From NCBI RefSeq assembly GCF_011752065.1, contig NZ_JAAIJY010000004.1, positions 62,001-126,000 on the forward strand: DNA of 64,000 nucleotides, read 5' to 3'. Made by a program: the position numbers and the translations under genes. Positions 35,600-42,970 of the stretch are shown here, one piece after another; position 1 is the first letter of the stretch, and each line of letters starts with the position of its first letter. This DNA comes from Actinomyces sp. ZJ308 (GTDB taxonomy: Bacteria > Actinomycetota > Actinomycetes > Actinomycetales > Actinomycetaceae). The notes under the pieces were generated by a model. It saw nothing but the letters and a program-made list of their open reading frames with translations, did not search any database and was not told the origin of the DNA.

Positions 35600-36073
35600 C
35601 TACTTCCCGGCCTGGCCGGCCTTGGCCGCCTGGGCGGGGGTGCCCTCGGTGAGCTGGCCCTTGTCGACGTCGACGACGCCGGGAGCGGCGGCGGGCACCA
35701 TGCCGAGCTCCTTGGCACGGGTGGCCAGGGCGTCGGGTGCCGAGGCCTCCTGCACCTGGGTGCGCAGCGTCTCGACGTGGTCCTCGGCGACGTTGAGCTC
35801 GACCTGCTTCTCCTTCATCCGGTAGGCGGTATCGGCCATCTTGGCGTTGAGGAGCATCGAGGCGATGAGAGCGCCCGCCAGCACCATGATGATGAGCGTG
35901 AGGAAGGGCAGGGAGGACGAGGTCGCCCGGGAGGCGCCGCTGATGACGCGCAGCTGGGGACGGGTGACGGAACCGGCCTCAGTGCGTCCCTGGGTGCCGG
36001 TGGAACCACTTGCCTGGGCGGTGCGCCGCGTTGTGACCGGGCGGGTGACTCGAGCAGTGGCGGTGGCGCTCAT
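35600..36073 (-). CDS. ftsL: FtsL-like septum protein
   Basis: A 157-residue bitopic membrane protein in the ftsL position between rsmH and ftsI. The N-terminal 50 residues are basic and Thr/Arg-rich; one helix spans about 53-75 (LPFLTLIIMVLAGALIASMLL); a short coiled coil follows (YRMKEKQVELNVAEDHVETLRTQVQEA) and then ATRAKELGMVPA, a typical DivIC/FtsL end motif. A low-complexity Ala/Gly tail closes it. FtsL is poorly conserved, so the call rests on context and architecture. Confidence 0.85.
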   Translation of the reverse strand: MSATATARVTRPVTTRRTAQASGSTGTQGRTEAGSVTRPQLRVISGASRATSSSLPFLTLIIMVLAGALIASMLLNAKMADTAYRMKEKQVELNVAEDHVETLRTQVQEASAPDALATRAKELGMVPAAAPGVVDVDKGQLTEGTPAQAAKAGQAGK

Positions 36074-36104
36074 CGATGTGCCTTCCCTGTGATGTTTCTG
36101 GACT

Positions 36105-36160
36105 GATGACTGGATGACTGGGGCGGGTGGGGCCGGTTGGCAGCGGTTGGCAGCGGTTAG
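36105..36160. repeat. Short tandem repeats between rsmH and ftsL
   Basis: GATGACTG occurs twice in tandem (36105-36120), and GGTTGGCAGC twice plus a partial third copy (36135-36160), reaching the rsmH stop. These are likely slippage products with no evident function. Confidence 0.6.
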
Positions 36161-37273
36161 CTATGTCCTCCGGTGCCGACCGGGTCGGTGCCCGGCCTTG
36201 CGCCCCGGGCTCCGGCTGCGCTCTGCGGCCGGAGCCGGTGGGGACTCGGGTACGGGGGCCTGGTCGGCCGGGCGGATGCGTACGGCTGCGCGCAGCCGCA
36301 CCGGGGCGGAGCGGGGGTTGTGGTCGAGCTCGCGGGCATCGGCCTTCTCCGCGCCGCTGGTGAGCAGCTCGAGGTAGGGGCGGTCCGCCTCGGGCACGAC
36401 AGGCAGGTCCCGCGGCGCCCGAGCGGTGGCCCCGCGGCTGAGGGACCGCTTGACGATGCGGTCCTCCAGCGACTGGTAGGACTCCACCACGAGGCGTCCC
36501 CCGACGCGCAGGCTGTTGAGCGCCCGGGGCACGGCCCGCTCCAGGACGTCGAGCTCGGCATTGACGGCGATGCGCAGCGCCTGGAAGGTCCGTTTGGCCG
36601 GGTGCCCGCCACTGCGGCGGGCCGGTGCCGGCACCGCCTGACGGACGAGCTCGGCCAGCTCCTGCGTACTGGCGACCGGCTTACCCGCCTCACGGCGACG
36701 CACGATGGCGGAGGCGATACGGGAGGCGAATCGCTCCTCGCCGTAGGTGCGCAGGATGTGGGTGATCTCAGCGGCGCCTGCGGTCTCCAGCAGGTCCTGG
36801 GCGGTGGTCCCCGAGCCCTGGTCCATGCGCATGTCCAGGGGTGCGGGGCGGGCGTAGGAGAATCCCCGTGAGGCCTCGTCGAGCTGGAGGGAGGAGACGC
36901 CCAGGTCCATGAGGACGGCGTCCACCGTCCCCTCGGCGCGCACGGAGTACTCACGGGCAACCCGGTCCACGGCGTCGTAGGTGGTCTGAACCGCCACGAA
37001 GCGGTCTGCGAAGCGCTCCAGGCGCGCTGAGGCCAGCGCGATCGCCTCGGGGTCGCGGTCGATGCCCACGACGCTCAGAGCCGGGAAGCGCTCGAGCGCC
37101 GCCTCGGTGTGGCCCCCCATGCCCAGGGTGCAGTCGATCATGACCGGCCTTGCAGAGGTCTGGTCGGCGGCCCCCTCGATCGCGGGGGCGAGCAGGTCCA
37201 GGCAGCGCTGGAGGAGCACCGGCTCGTGCCGGCCGGCGGCGTCGGCGGTTGCCTGAGCCTGGGGGCTGGTCAT
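36161..37273 (-). CDS. rsmH: 16S rRNA (cytosine1402-N4)-methyltransferase
   Basis: Methylates C1402 in the 16S decoding centre using SAM. 370 residues; HEPVLLQRCLDLL at the start, the SAM loop MIDCTLGMGGHTEAALERFP (about 45-60), VLMDLGVSSLQLDEASRGFSY and AFQALRIAVNAELDVLERAVP are strongly conserved. The C-terminus extends past the usual end with a basic Pro/Ala tail (SPPAPAAERSRSPGRKAGHRPGRHRRT). Second gene of the dcw cluster. Confidence 0.96.
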   Translation of the reverse strand: MTSPQAQATADAAGRHEPVLLQRCLDLLAPAIEGAADQTSARPVMIDCTLGMGGHTEAALERFPALSVVGIDRDPEAIALASARLERFADRFVAVQTTYDAVDRVAREYSVRAEGTVDAVLMDLGVSSLQLDEASRGFSYARPAPLDMRMDQGSGTTAQDLLETAGAAEITHILRTYGEERFASRIASAIVRRREAGKPVASTQELAELVRQAVPAPARRSGGHPAKRTFQALRIAVNAELDVLERAVPRALNSLRVGGRLVVESYQSLEDRIVKRSLSRGATARAPRDLPVVPEADRPYLELLTSGAEKADARELDHNPRSAPVRLRAAVRIRPADQAPVPESPPAPAAERSRSPGRKAGHRPGRHRRT

Positions 37274-37509
37274 GCGGCGCTCTCCTTCCTGGTGCTGGTC
37301 CGGTGGCGGGCACTGGACGCGTCTGGTGCTGGGTGGCTCAGCTCCCCGTGAGGGGTTGCGGAGCGTCGGTCTGCCGGATCGGCTGCCCGTCGTCGACGTC
37401 GGTTCGCGGACCGGCGGTGGCCATCTCGCCAGGACTCCTCCCGTGGTTCCGGCGCCGGGGAAGAGGCGTCGGACGCGACATCGGGCGGAGACCTCACGAG
37501 ATGGCTCAC
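37270..37509 (-). CDS. Possible small ORF coupled to rsmH
   Basis: An open frame of 79 codons (GTG start at 37509) fills most of the 350-nt gap between mraZ and rsmH, and its stop overlaps the rsmH start as ATGA, the arrangement used throughout this cluster. The product is Arg/Ser/Ala/Asp-rich with no recognisable domain and only a weak CAGGG ribosome site. It may be a chance frame in GC-rich DNA. Confidence 0.25.
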   Translation of the reverse strand: MSHLVRSPPDVASDASSPAPEPREESWRDGHRRSANRRRRRAADPADRRSATPHGELSHPAPDASSARHRTSTRKESAA

Positions 37510-37623
37510 CAGAGCCCTGACGGCCTCAGCGTGCGGTCCACGGTGTTCAGTTGGGGTTCAGCCGGCGGTTCGACCGGGTATTCGGCTGCCGGTCGCCGGT
37601 GGCGACCGACGGCCGGTTCCGGC

Positions 37624-38055
37624 TCAGAAGAAGCCGGGGATGATCTCCTCCGCCGTATCGGCGAAGACCTGCTCCTGAGCGGCCAGGTAGGTGCTCCAGG
37701 ACTCGGCGTCCCAGATCTCCACCCGGGCCCCGGCTCCGATCACGGCCAGGTCCTTCTTCAGGCCCGCGTAGGCCCTCAGTGGCGCCGGCAGCGTGATGCG
37801 GCCCTGCTTGTCCGGGATCTGCGAGTCCGCGCCCGAGAGCATGACGCGCACGTAGTCACGCGCCTGCTTCTGAGCCAGGGGCGCCTCACGCAGCTGGGCG
37901 TACATGCGCTCGAACTCGGCAGCGGTGAAGGCGTACAGGCAGTGCTCCTGACCCCGGGTCAGAACCACGCCGCCCGCAAGCTCCTCACGGAACTTCGCCG
38001 GGAGGATGAGACGGCCCTTCTCGTCCAGCTTGGGTGCATGCGTTCCCAGGAACAT
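37624..38055 (-). CDS. mraZ: Transcriptional regulator MraZ
   Basis: DNA-binding repressor of the division cluster, forming a ring of AbrB-like domains. 143 residues from ATG 38055, preceded by the ideal AAGGAGGTGGCTC. Two SpoVT/AbrB units are visible: [26 protein letters not shown] (about 1-27) and [22 protein letters not shown] (about 80-100), each with the conserved D.KGR..LP pattern. It is the first gene of the cluster and should control it through the box array 34-68 nt upstream. Confidence 0.96.
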   Translation of the reverse strand: MFLGTHAPKLDEKGRLILPAKFREELAGGVVLTRGQEHCLYAFTAAEFERMYAQLREAPLAQKQARDYVRVMLSGADSQIPDKQGRITLPAPLRAYAGLKKDLAVIGAGARVEIWDAESWSTYLAAQEQVFADTAEEIIPGFF

Positions 38056-38088
38056 GAGCCACCTCCTTCCCCTCGACGACCCCGTGCA

Positions 38089-38123
38089 CCCCACCCTACT
38101 CCACTTCCCTCCCTTTTCTCCCA
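38089..38123 (-). promoter_or_regulatory. MraZ operator: four boxes at 10-nt spacing
   Basis: Read on the minus strand: TGGGA, 5 nt, GGGAG, 5 nt, TGGAG, 5 nt, TGGGG. Known MraZ boxes are TGGGN repeats with 5-nt spacers upstream of mraZ, so this matches in sequence, spacing and place (34-68 nt before the start). Confidence 0.8.
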
Positions 38124-38233
38124 CCCCTCCCCCGCGAGCACATCACAACTACGCATCGCCGACGCTCCTCCACCGGCGACACATCCTCGTCTTTCGTTGA
38201 TATCGCACGCATCAGAGATGAACTCGAACGCAG

Positions 38234-38259
38234 TGGAGGAGGGTGGAGGGACGGTGGAG
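38234..38259 (+). promoter_or_regulatory. Second TGGAG array in opposite orientation
   Basis: On the plus strand TGGAG occurs at 38234-38238, 38244-38248 and 38255-38259 (5- and 6-nt spacers), inside GTGGAGG repeats. It faces away from mraZ, about 110 nt beyond the MraZ boxes, and could be a further MraZ binding site. No plus-strand gene follows within this gap. Confidence 0.4.
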
Positions 38260-38446
38260 GGAGGCATTCACCACCACCTCTTCGGCGTGGTGGATGTACA
38301 GGAAAAAAGCAGCCTTCATCCGGCCTGCACGCAGGCTTCAGGTGATGAGGCCCGGACGGCGCAGCTCTTCTGGAAGATCCCTGGAGTTCCTTGGAATCCC
38401 CTGTGATTCTGCGGGTTTTGCGGGGATCTGGTGAGGAGCCGACAAC

Positions 38447-38494
38447 CTGCAGGCCCTGTCCCGAGCCGGTGAGCGTCGGGGACAGGGCCTGCAG
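38447..38494 (-). terminator. Strong hairpin after the DUF3040 gene
   Basis: Perfect 16-bp inverted repeat (CTGCAGGCCCTGTCCC at 38447-38462, complement at 38479-38494) with a 16-nt loop, about 135 nt beyond the DUF3040 stop. It insulates the mraZ leader from upstream transcription. Confidence 0.75.
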
Positions 38495-38629
38495 ATGCTG
38501 GAAGGGTTTGGAAGGGTGGTGGGATGTGGGGGTGGTGTTGGTGGAGGGAAGTGGGGGCCACGTCGGCAGGGACGACCTCGAAGGAGTACTCGAAGGAAAG
38601 GCCGAGGCGGATCGAGTCAGGTGAGTCCG

Positions 38630-39043
38630 TCAGTCCTCGGTGTCGCGGCGGCGCTCCCAGCGCTCGGACTGACGGTCCATGAAGGAGGAGCGCTTCTTCT
38701 TACCGCTCCGGTCTCGACCGGGCTGACCGCCACCGGTGGCGGACCGGTTCGAGCCCGAGGCGCTCTCGACCCGGGTCAGGGCCAGGGCCACGCCGCCGAC
38801 GGCCACGAGGAAGCCCGCCACCCCCAGCAGGATGGAGACGAGGTTGTGACGCACCGAGACCCCGGCGATGAGAAGGGCCAGACCGATGAGCACCAGGGCC
38901 ACGCCCCCACCGATATGACGGGGCGAGAGACGCGAGAGCTGACGCTCCTCACGTTGGAGCGTCTGCGCCAGGTCGGGATCGTCCTGGTGGAGCTGCGACT
39001 CCAGGTCCCGCAGGACCTGCTGCTCTCGCTCTGACAGTGCCAT
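38630..39043 (-). CDS. DUF3040 membrane protein
   Basis: 137 residues from ATG 39043 (AAGGAGC 4 nt upstream; an adjacent ATG lies at 39046). MALSEREQQVLRDLESQLHQDDPDLAQTLQ is the typical DUF3040 start, followed by two hydrophobic segments (about 48-66 and 72-92) and a basic Ser/Arg tail. The family is actinobacterial, often placed beside the dcw cluster, and has no established role. Transcribed toward mraZ but separated by a terminator. Confidence 0.88.
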   Translation of the reverse strand: MALSEREQQVLRDLESQLHQDDPDLAQTLQREERQLSRLSPRHIGGGVALVLIGLALLIAGVSVRHNLVSILLGVAGFLVAVGGVALALTRVESASGSNRSATGGGQPGRDRSGKKKRSSFMDRQSERWERRRDTED

Positions 39044-39239
39044 CATGCTCCTTGCTTCCGGGCGGGGCCGGGGATCTGCGCCGTAGTTGCCAGGATAGGC
39101 GCTGTGGGGGCTCAGGAGAAACTGGCGGAACCAGGTTGGTCGAGATTGGTCGGGTCGGACCGAGGCGGAGCGGCCGAGACCCGAGCGGGCCGGGACCGTC
39201 TGACCGTCTGGCACATCGTCTTCTCCTCACCGCTCGCGC

Positions 39240-40526
39240 TCACGGCCCCGTCTCATCATCGCGCGCTCGCCGTCTCGTGCTGCCGTGCGGCGACCGGGCG
39301 GCCCCGCCTCCGCCTCCCAGCAGGCTGGCCGGGGCCAGCGCACCGCTGCCCCATCTGCGGCGCACGGCGTCGGCCGCCCTCTCCGAGGCACCGCGCCGGG
39401 GGTCCTCGTCCAGGAGGAGCTGGACGCCGTCGTCGGGACGCAGCAGGCCCTCGACCCGCACCCCCAGGAGGCGGAAGCCGCCGGCCGGCACGGGCAGGGC
39501 GGAGTAGAGCGAGGAGACGGTCTCCCAGATGTCGTGGGCGAGGTCGGTGGGGACGGGCAGGGTGCGTGAGCGGGTGACGGTGGTGAAGTCGGCGCCCCGG
39601 GCCTTGAGGACGACGACACGGCACCGCAGGTCTCCCGCGCGCAGACGGGCGGCGCACTGGTGGGTCTGGTCCAGCAGGACCCGTCGGGCGTGCTCCCGGT
39701 CCGTGACCGTGTCGAAGAAGGTCGTCTCGGTGCCCACCGACTTCTCCTCGCGCACCGGCTCCACACGGCGGGGGTCGACGCCGTGGGACAGCTCGTGCAG
39801 GTGACGCCCGGCGGCCCGGCCCAGGATCCTCTCCAGGTGGCGCACGTCGGTGGCCGCCAGGGTGCGCACGTCCTTGACGCCCCATCGATCCAGGACCTCC
39901 TGGGTCCGGGCGCCCACGCCCCACAGCGCCCCGACCGGCAGCAGGTTGAGGAAGTCCTGGGTGGCGTCGGCCGGGATGAGGAGCAGGCCGTCGGGCTTGG
40001 CGTGGGACGAGGCGAGCTTGGCGACGAACTTGGTGGAGGCGATGCCCACAGAGGCCGGAACACCCACGCGCCTGCGGACCTCGGCGCGGATCCACCTGCC
40101 GATGGTCACTGGCGAGCCCATGCGGCGCCGGGCCCCGGTCACGTCGAGGAAGGCCTCGTCGATGCTCACCTTCTCCAGGACTGGGGTGACCTCCGCCAGG
40201 ACGGACATGACCTGGGCCGAGACCTGGGAGTAGAGGCCGTGGCGCACGGGCAGGACCACGGCCTGGGGGCAGCGCCGGGAGGCCTCGGCCATGGACATCG
40301 CCGAGGAGACGCCGAAGGCTCGGGCCTCGTAGGAGGCGGCCGAGACGACGCCCCGGCCGTCGCGGCCGCCGACGATGACGGGGCGGCCGACCAGCTCGGG
40401 GTGCTCGAGGAGCTCGACCGAGGCGAAGAAGGCGTCCATGTCGACGTGGATGATGGGGGTGGCGGAGTCGTCATCACCCCAGGAGCGGCGCGCGGCCTGG
40501 GAACGGGGCGCCCTGCTCATCTCCAC
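39240..40526 (-). CDS. dinB: DNA polymerase IV (Y family)
   Basis: Low-fidelity translesion polymerase. 428 residues. IIHVDMDAFFASVELLEHPEL (about 24-45) and SIDEAFLDVTGARRRMG (about 117-133) hold the catalytic acidic residues; VSAASYEARAFGVSSAMSM is the fingers region, VGIASTKFVAKLASSHAKPDG and LWGVGARTQEVLDRWG the palm-thumb boundary, and VGTETTFFDTVTDREHA the little-finger start. No clear beta-clamp peptide was identified at the C-terminus, which ends in a variable Arg/Gly-rich tail. Confidence 0.95.
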   Translation of the reverse strand: MEMSRAPRSQAARRSWGDDDSATPIIHVDMDAFFASVELLEHPELVGRPVIVGGRDGRGVVSAASYEARAFGVSSAMSMAEASRRCPQAVVLPVRHGLYSQVSAQVMSVLAEVTPVLEKVSIDEAFLDVTGARRRMGSPVTIGRWIRAEVRRRVGVPASVGIASTKFVAKLASSHAKPDGLLLIPADATQDFLNLLPVGALWGVGARTQEVLDRWGVKDVRTLAATDVRHLERILGRAAGRHLHELSHGVDPRRVEPVREEKSVGTETTFFDTVTDREHARRVLLDQTHQCAARLRAGDLRCRVVVLKARGADFTTVTRSRTLPVPTDLAHDIWETVSSLYSALPVPAGGFRLLGVRVEGLLRPDDGVQLLLDEDPRRGASERAADAVRRRWGSGALAPASLLGGGGGAARSPHGSTRRRARDDETGP

Positions 40527-40668
40527 CTCCTCTCATACGACGGACTCGCCCGTCAGGGCCCTGTGACGCGCTGCGGCGCGACGACCGGGACCCTCGGCTG
40601 AGAAGGACTGGCACGACCGGGACGACCGGCCGCCTCCCCTGATGTGCCTCTCAGGCTACCGTGGGGCT

Positions 40669-41505
40669 GTGACACGTAAACGCAGGGCCTCCGGTTCCAC
40701 GGCGCTGACGGGCCTGCCCTCCGGCCCGGTGCGAACCTCCTTCGCCACGGCCGAGCTGGCGGCGCGCGATACCGGTGTCCTCCTCATGCTCGACGGTGCG
40801 GAGTCCTCCTTCCTGGGCCTGCGAGACCCGGCCCACCTGGACTTCGAGTACCACCAGCAGATGGATGCGGTACTGACGGCGCTGCGCGGCGAGGGCGGCC
40901 CCGTCAGGGCCCTCCACCTGGGCGGGGCGGGATGCGCCCTGGCCAGGGCGTGGGACACCACCCGCCCCGGGTCCCAGCAGGTCGCCGTCGAGATCGACGA
41001 GATCCTGGCGGCCCGGGTACGCGCCTGGTTCGACCTGCCCCGCTCCCCCAGGCTGCGGATCCGGGTGGGTGACGCCGCCGAGGTGGTCTCCGGGCTGCGG
41101 CCCGGCCAGTGGGACGTCGTCGTGCGGGACGTGTTCAACGGCGGGAGCGTTCCGGCCTCCTGCCGGAGCCGGGAGTTCCTGACCTCGTGCCTGGAGGCGC
41201 TCGCACCCGGCGGGCTGCTGCTGGTCAACACCTCCTCCGTGCCCAGGGCCCAGGCCGGGGCCGAGATCGAGGCGCTCAGGGAGGCGCTGGGGGCAGGCTC
41301 CTCCGGTCTGGTGATCGTCGCCGACCCGGCCGCGGTGCGCGGCCGACGTCGGGGGAACCTGGTGCTGGTGGCCCGCCGTGAGCCCTTCACCGGCCCCGAG
41401 CTCGAGGAGATCGAGCGCGCGGTGCGCCGCCTGCCGCTGCCGGTGCGCACCTGGCCCGCCGATGACGCCGCGCTGCCGCGTCCCGAGGGCGGCCGGGCCC
41501 GCTGA
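40669..41505 (+). CDS. Spermidine-synthase-like SAM-binding protein
   Basis: 278 residues from the GTG at 40669 (an ATG frame extends to 40642). It has the class I methyltransferase/spermidine synthase fold: ALHLGGAGCALARAWDTTRPGSQQVAVEIDEILAARVRAWF is the nucleotide loop, and WDVVVRDVFNGGSVPASCRSREFLTSCLEALAPGGLLLVN the central strand. Actinobacterial proteins of this kind ('fused spermidine synthase-like') usually lack proven aminopropyl transfer; the substrate is unknown. It stands alone and divergent from dinB. Confidence 0.8.
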   Translation: MTRKRRASGSTALTGLPSGPVRTSFATAELAARDTGVLLMLDGAESSFLGLRDPAHLDFEYHQQMDAVLTALRGEGGPVRALHLGGAGCALARAWDTTRPGSQQVAVEIDEILAARVRAWFDLPRSPRLRIRVGDAAEVVSGLRPGQWDVVVRDVFNGGSVPASCRSREFLTSCLEALAPGGLLLVNTSSVPRAQAGAEIEALREALGAGSSGLVIVADPAAVRGRRRGNLVLVARREPFTGPELEEIERAVRRLPLPVRTWPADDAALPRPEGGRAR

Positions 41506-41538
41506 GGCGGCAGGCTCCCAGCCCGGTCGGACTCGCCG

Positions 41539-42477
41539 TCAGCCCCCGCGGCCGGGGTTCCAGCCCTGAGGCCCCAGGTCCCCGGAGTCGTTGGCCTCCA
41601 GGAAGGCCTCGAGTCGAGCACCGATCTCATCGGCGCTGGGCAGGTTGAGGACGGGCGCGGTGGTGTCCACCTCGCCGGTGGCGATCCTGGGGGCCATGGC
41701 GTCGTACTGGGCCTCGAGGGCCGAGACGACGGCGCTGACCTCCGGCTGCTGGGCGGCCTCGGCGTTGATCTCGGCGCGATTGATGCTGGCGGCGGCCTCC
41801 AGGTCCCCCACCGGCAGGGCCAGGCCGGTGGCCTGCACGACGGCGGTCAGCAGCGCCGAGGCGCCCTGCGGGAACTCGTCACGGGCCACATAGTGCGGGA
41901 TCGCCGCCGAGACTCCCCGCGAGTCCAGGCCCAGCTCACCCAGCCGCAGCTCGAGGTAGGCCGACATCGAGCCCGGCAGCTCGACGTGGCCGAAGAGCTC
42001 GGGCTGGTTGGGCAGCAGGTCGGGCTGGCTGCCGTGATGGTGCACGTAGGTCGGGCGCGTGTGGGGCACGGCCATGGGGATGCCGCTCATGCCGACCGCC
42101 TGGCTCACACCCATGGACACGGCCAGGTGCGCCACGGCCCCGACGAACTCGTCCCACCGGTAGTCCGGCTCGCTGCCGTGGAGCAGCAGAAGGTCCTCGC
42201 CGTCGTCGTCGTGGAGGAGGTCGAGGACCAGCTCGGGCATGACGACCGAGGAGTAGGTGTTGTGGACGAAGGTCATCGTGGGGCGCCGGGCGCGGTAGTC
42301 CACGAGGGCGTCGATGTCGAAGGTGGCCAGGCGCTCGCTGGGAAGCGTCATGAGCAGCTGGTCGACGGCCAGGGCGCCGGCGTTGCCCGCGTCCATGGCG
42401 CCCTCGAAGTAGTGGATGAGGACCCTCGGGGAGATCGGCTGATCCGCGGGGTGCTGGATGGTGAACAGTGGTCTCAC
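41539..42477 (-). CDS. PAC2-family protein
   Basis: 312 residues from GTG 42477 (GGAGGAGA about 8 nt upstream), the usual PAC2 length. HYFEGAMDAGNAGALAVDQLL, PTMTFVHNTYSSVVMPELVLDLLHDDDGEDLLLLHGSEPDYRW, AVGMSGIPMAVPHTRP and GSMSAYLELRLGELGLDSRGVSAAIPHYVARDEFPQGASALLTAV are the conserved blocks. PAC2 proteins are related to eukaryotic proteasome assembly chaperones; the bacterial role is unknown. The open frame continues upstream, but those residues are not PAC2-like. Confidence 0.88.
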   Translation of the reverse strand: MRPLFTIQHPADQPISPRVLIHYFEGAMDAGNAGALAVDQLLMTLPSERLATFDIDALVDYRARRPTMTFVHNTYSSVVMPELVLDLLHDDDGEDLLLLHGSEPDYRWDEFVGAVAHLAVSMGVSQAVGMSGIPMAVPHTRPTYVHHHGSQPDLLPNQPELFGHVELPGSMSAYLELRLGELGLDSRGVSAAIPHYVARDEFPQGASALLTAVVQATGLALPVGDLEAAASINRAEINAEAAQQPEVSAVVSALEAQYDAMAPRIATGEVDTTAPVLNLPSADEIGARLEAFLEANDSGDLGPQGWNPGRGG

Positions 42478-42970
42478 GAGCCCGTCTCCTCCTGTCTGGT
42501 CTGGTCCGCCCTCCCGGGGCCTCCGCCCGTCCCCACAGCCCCGGTGCCGGGGCGGGTGCGGCCGACGGTGTCGGGAAGGGTTGTGTAGGTGTCGTGCAAT
42601 GGTTTCAGCGGTTTCAGCGGTCTCGGCATGATCTTGGCTCGGTACCCGACTCGGTCCTGTCCTGGTCGGGCGACGTCGACTCGGTGACGAGATTCGGCGT
42701 TTTATCAGGATTCGTCCGGGTGAGTGCCTGGGAACAGCGGATAGCGTCCTCGGCACTCCTGCCAACACCTTGTGGATTGTCGATGTTCCCGTCCGTGGCG
42801 GGTTCGGGCGACGTGTTCGCCCTCGGCGTCCCCACCGGGACCTCAGCAGGAGAATAATGGGTCGACCGTACTGAAGCCATCACCGACCCCAGTACCCGTC
42901 AGCGTCAACCAGCGCCAGCGAGAGCTCCTCACGAGCCCGCCGGCCAGAACCCCAACCGATGCGAGGTCTT
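42478..42970. other. 493-bp divergent gap between PAC2 and HelD-like genes
   Basis: No gene is supported here. It includes a GCCCCGG/CCGGGGC mini-hairpin near 42537-42552 and a tandem of GGTTTCAGC (two copies plus GGTCTCGGC, 42601-42627). AT content rises around 42690-42860, where promoters for the flanking genes may lie; no exact boxes are claimed. Confidence 0.5.

Larger units (their letters stand above)
38056..38629. other. 574-bp intergenic region upstream of mraZ
   Basis: It contains no convincing gene. It holds the MraZ boxes, the opposite TGGAG array, unassigned mraZ promoter sequence around 38130-38220, and a strong hairpin at 38447-38494 near the DUF3040 gene. Confidence 0.7.

Noticed and set aside
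42478-42768. N-terminal extension of the PAC2 gene up to 42768
   Set aside because: The residues are Arg/Pro/His-rich and unlike PAC2; a GTG at 42477 with a strong ribosome site starts the conserved domain.
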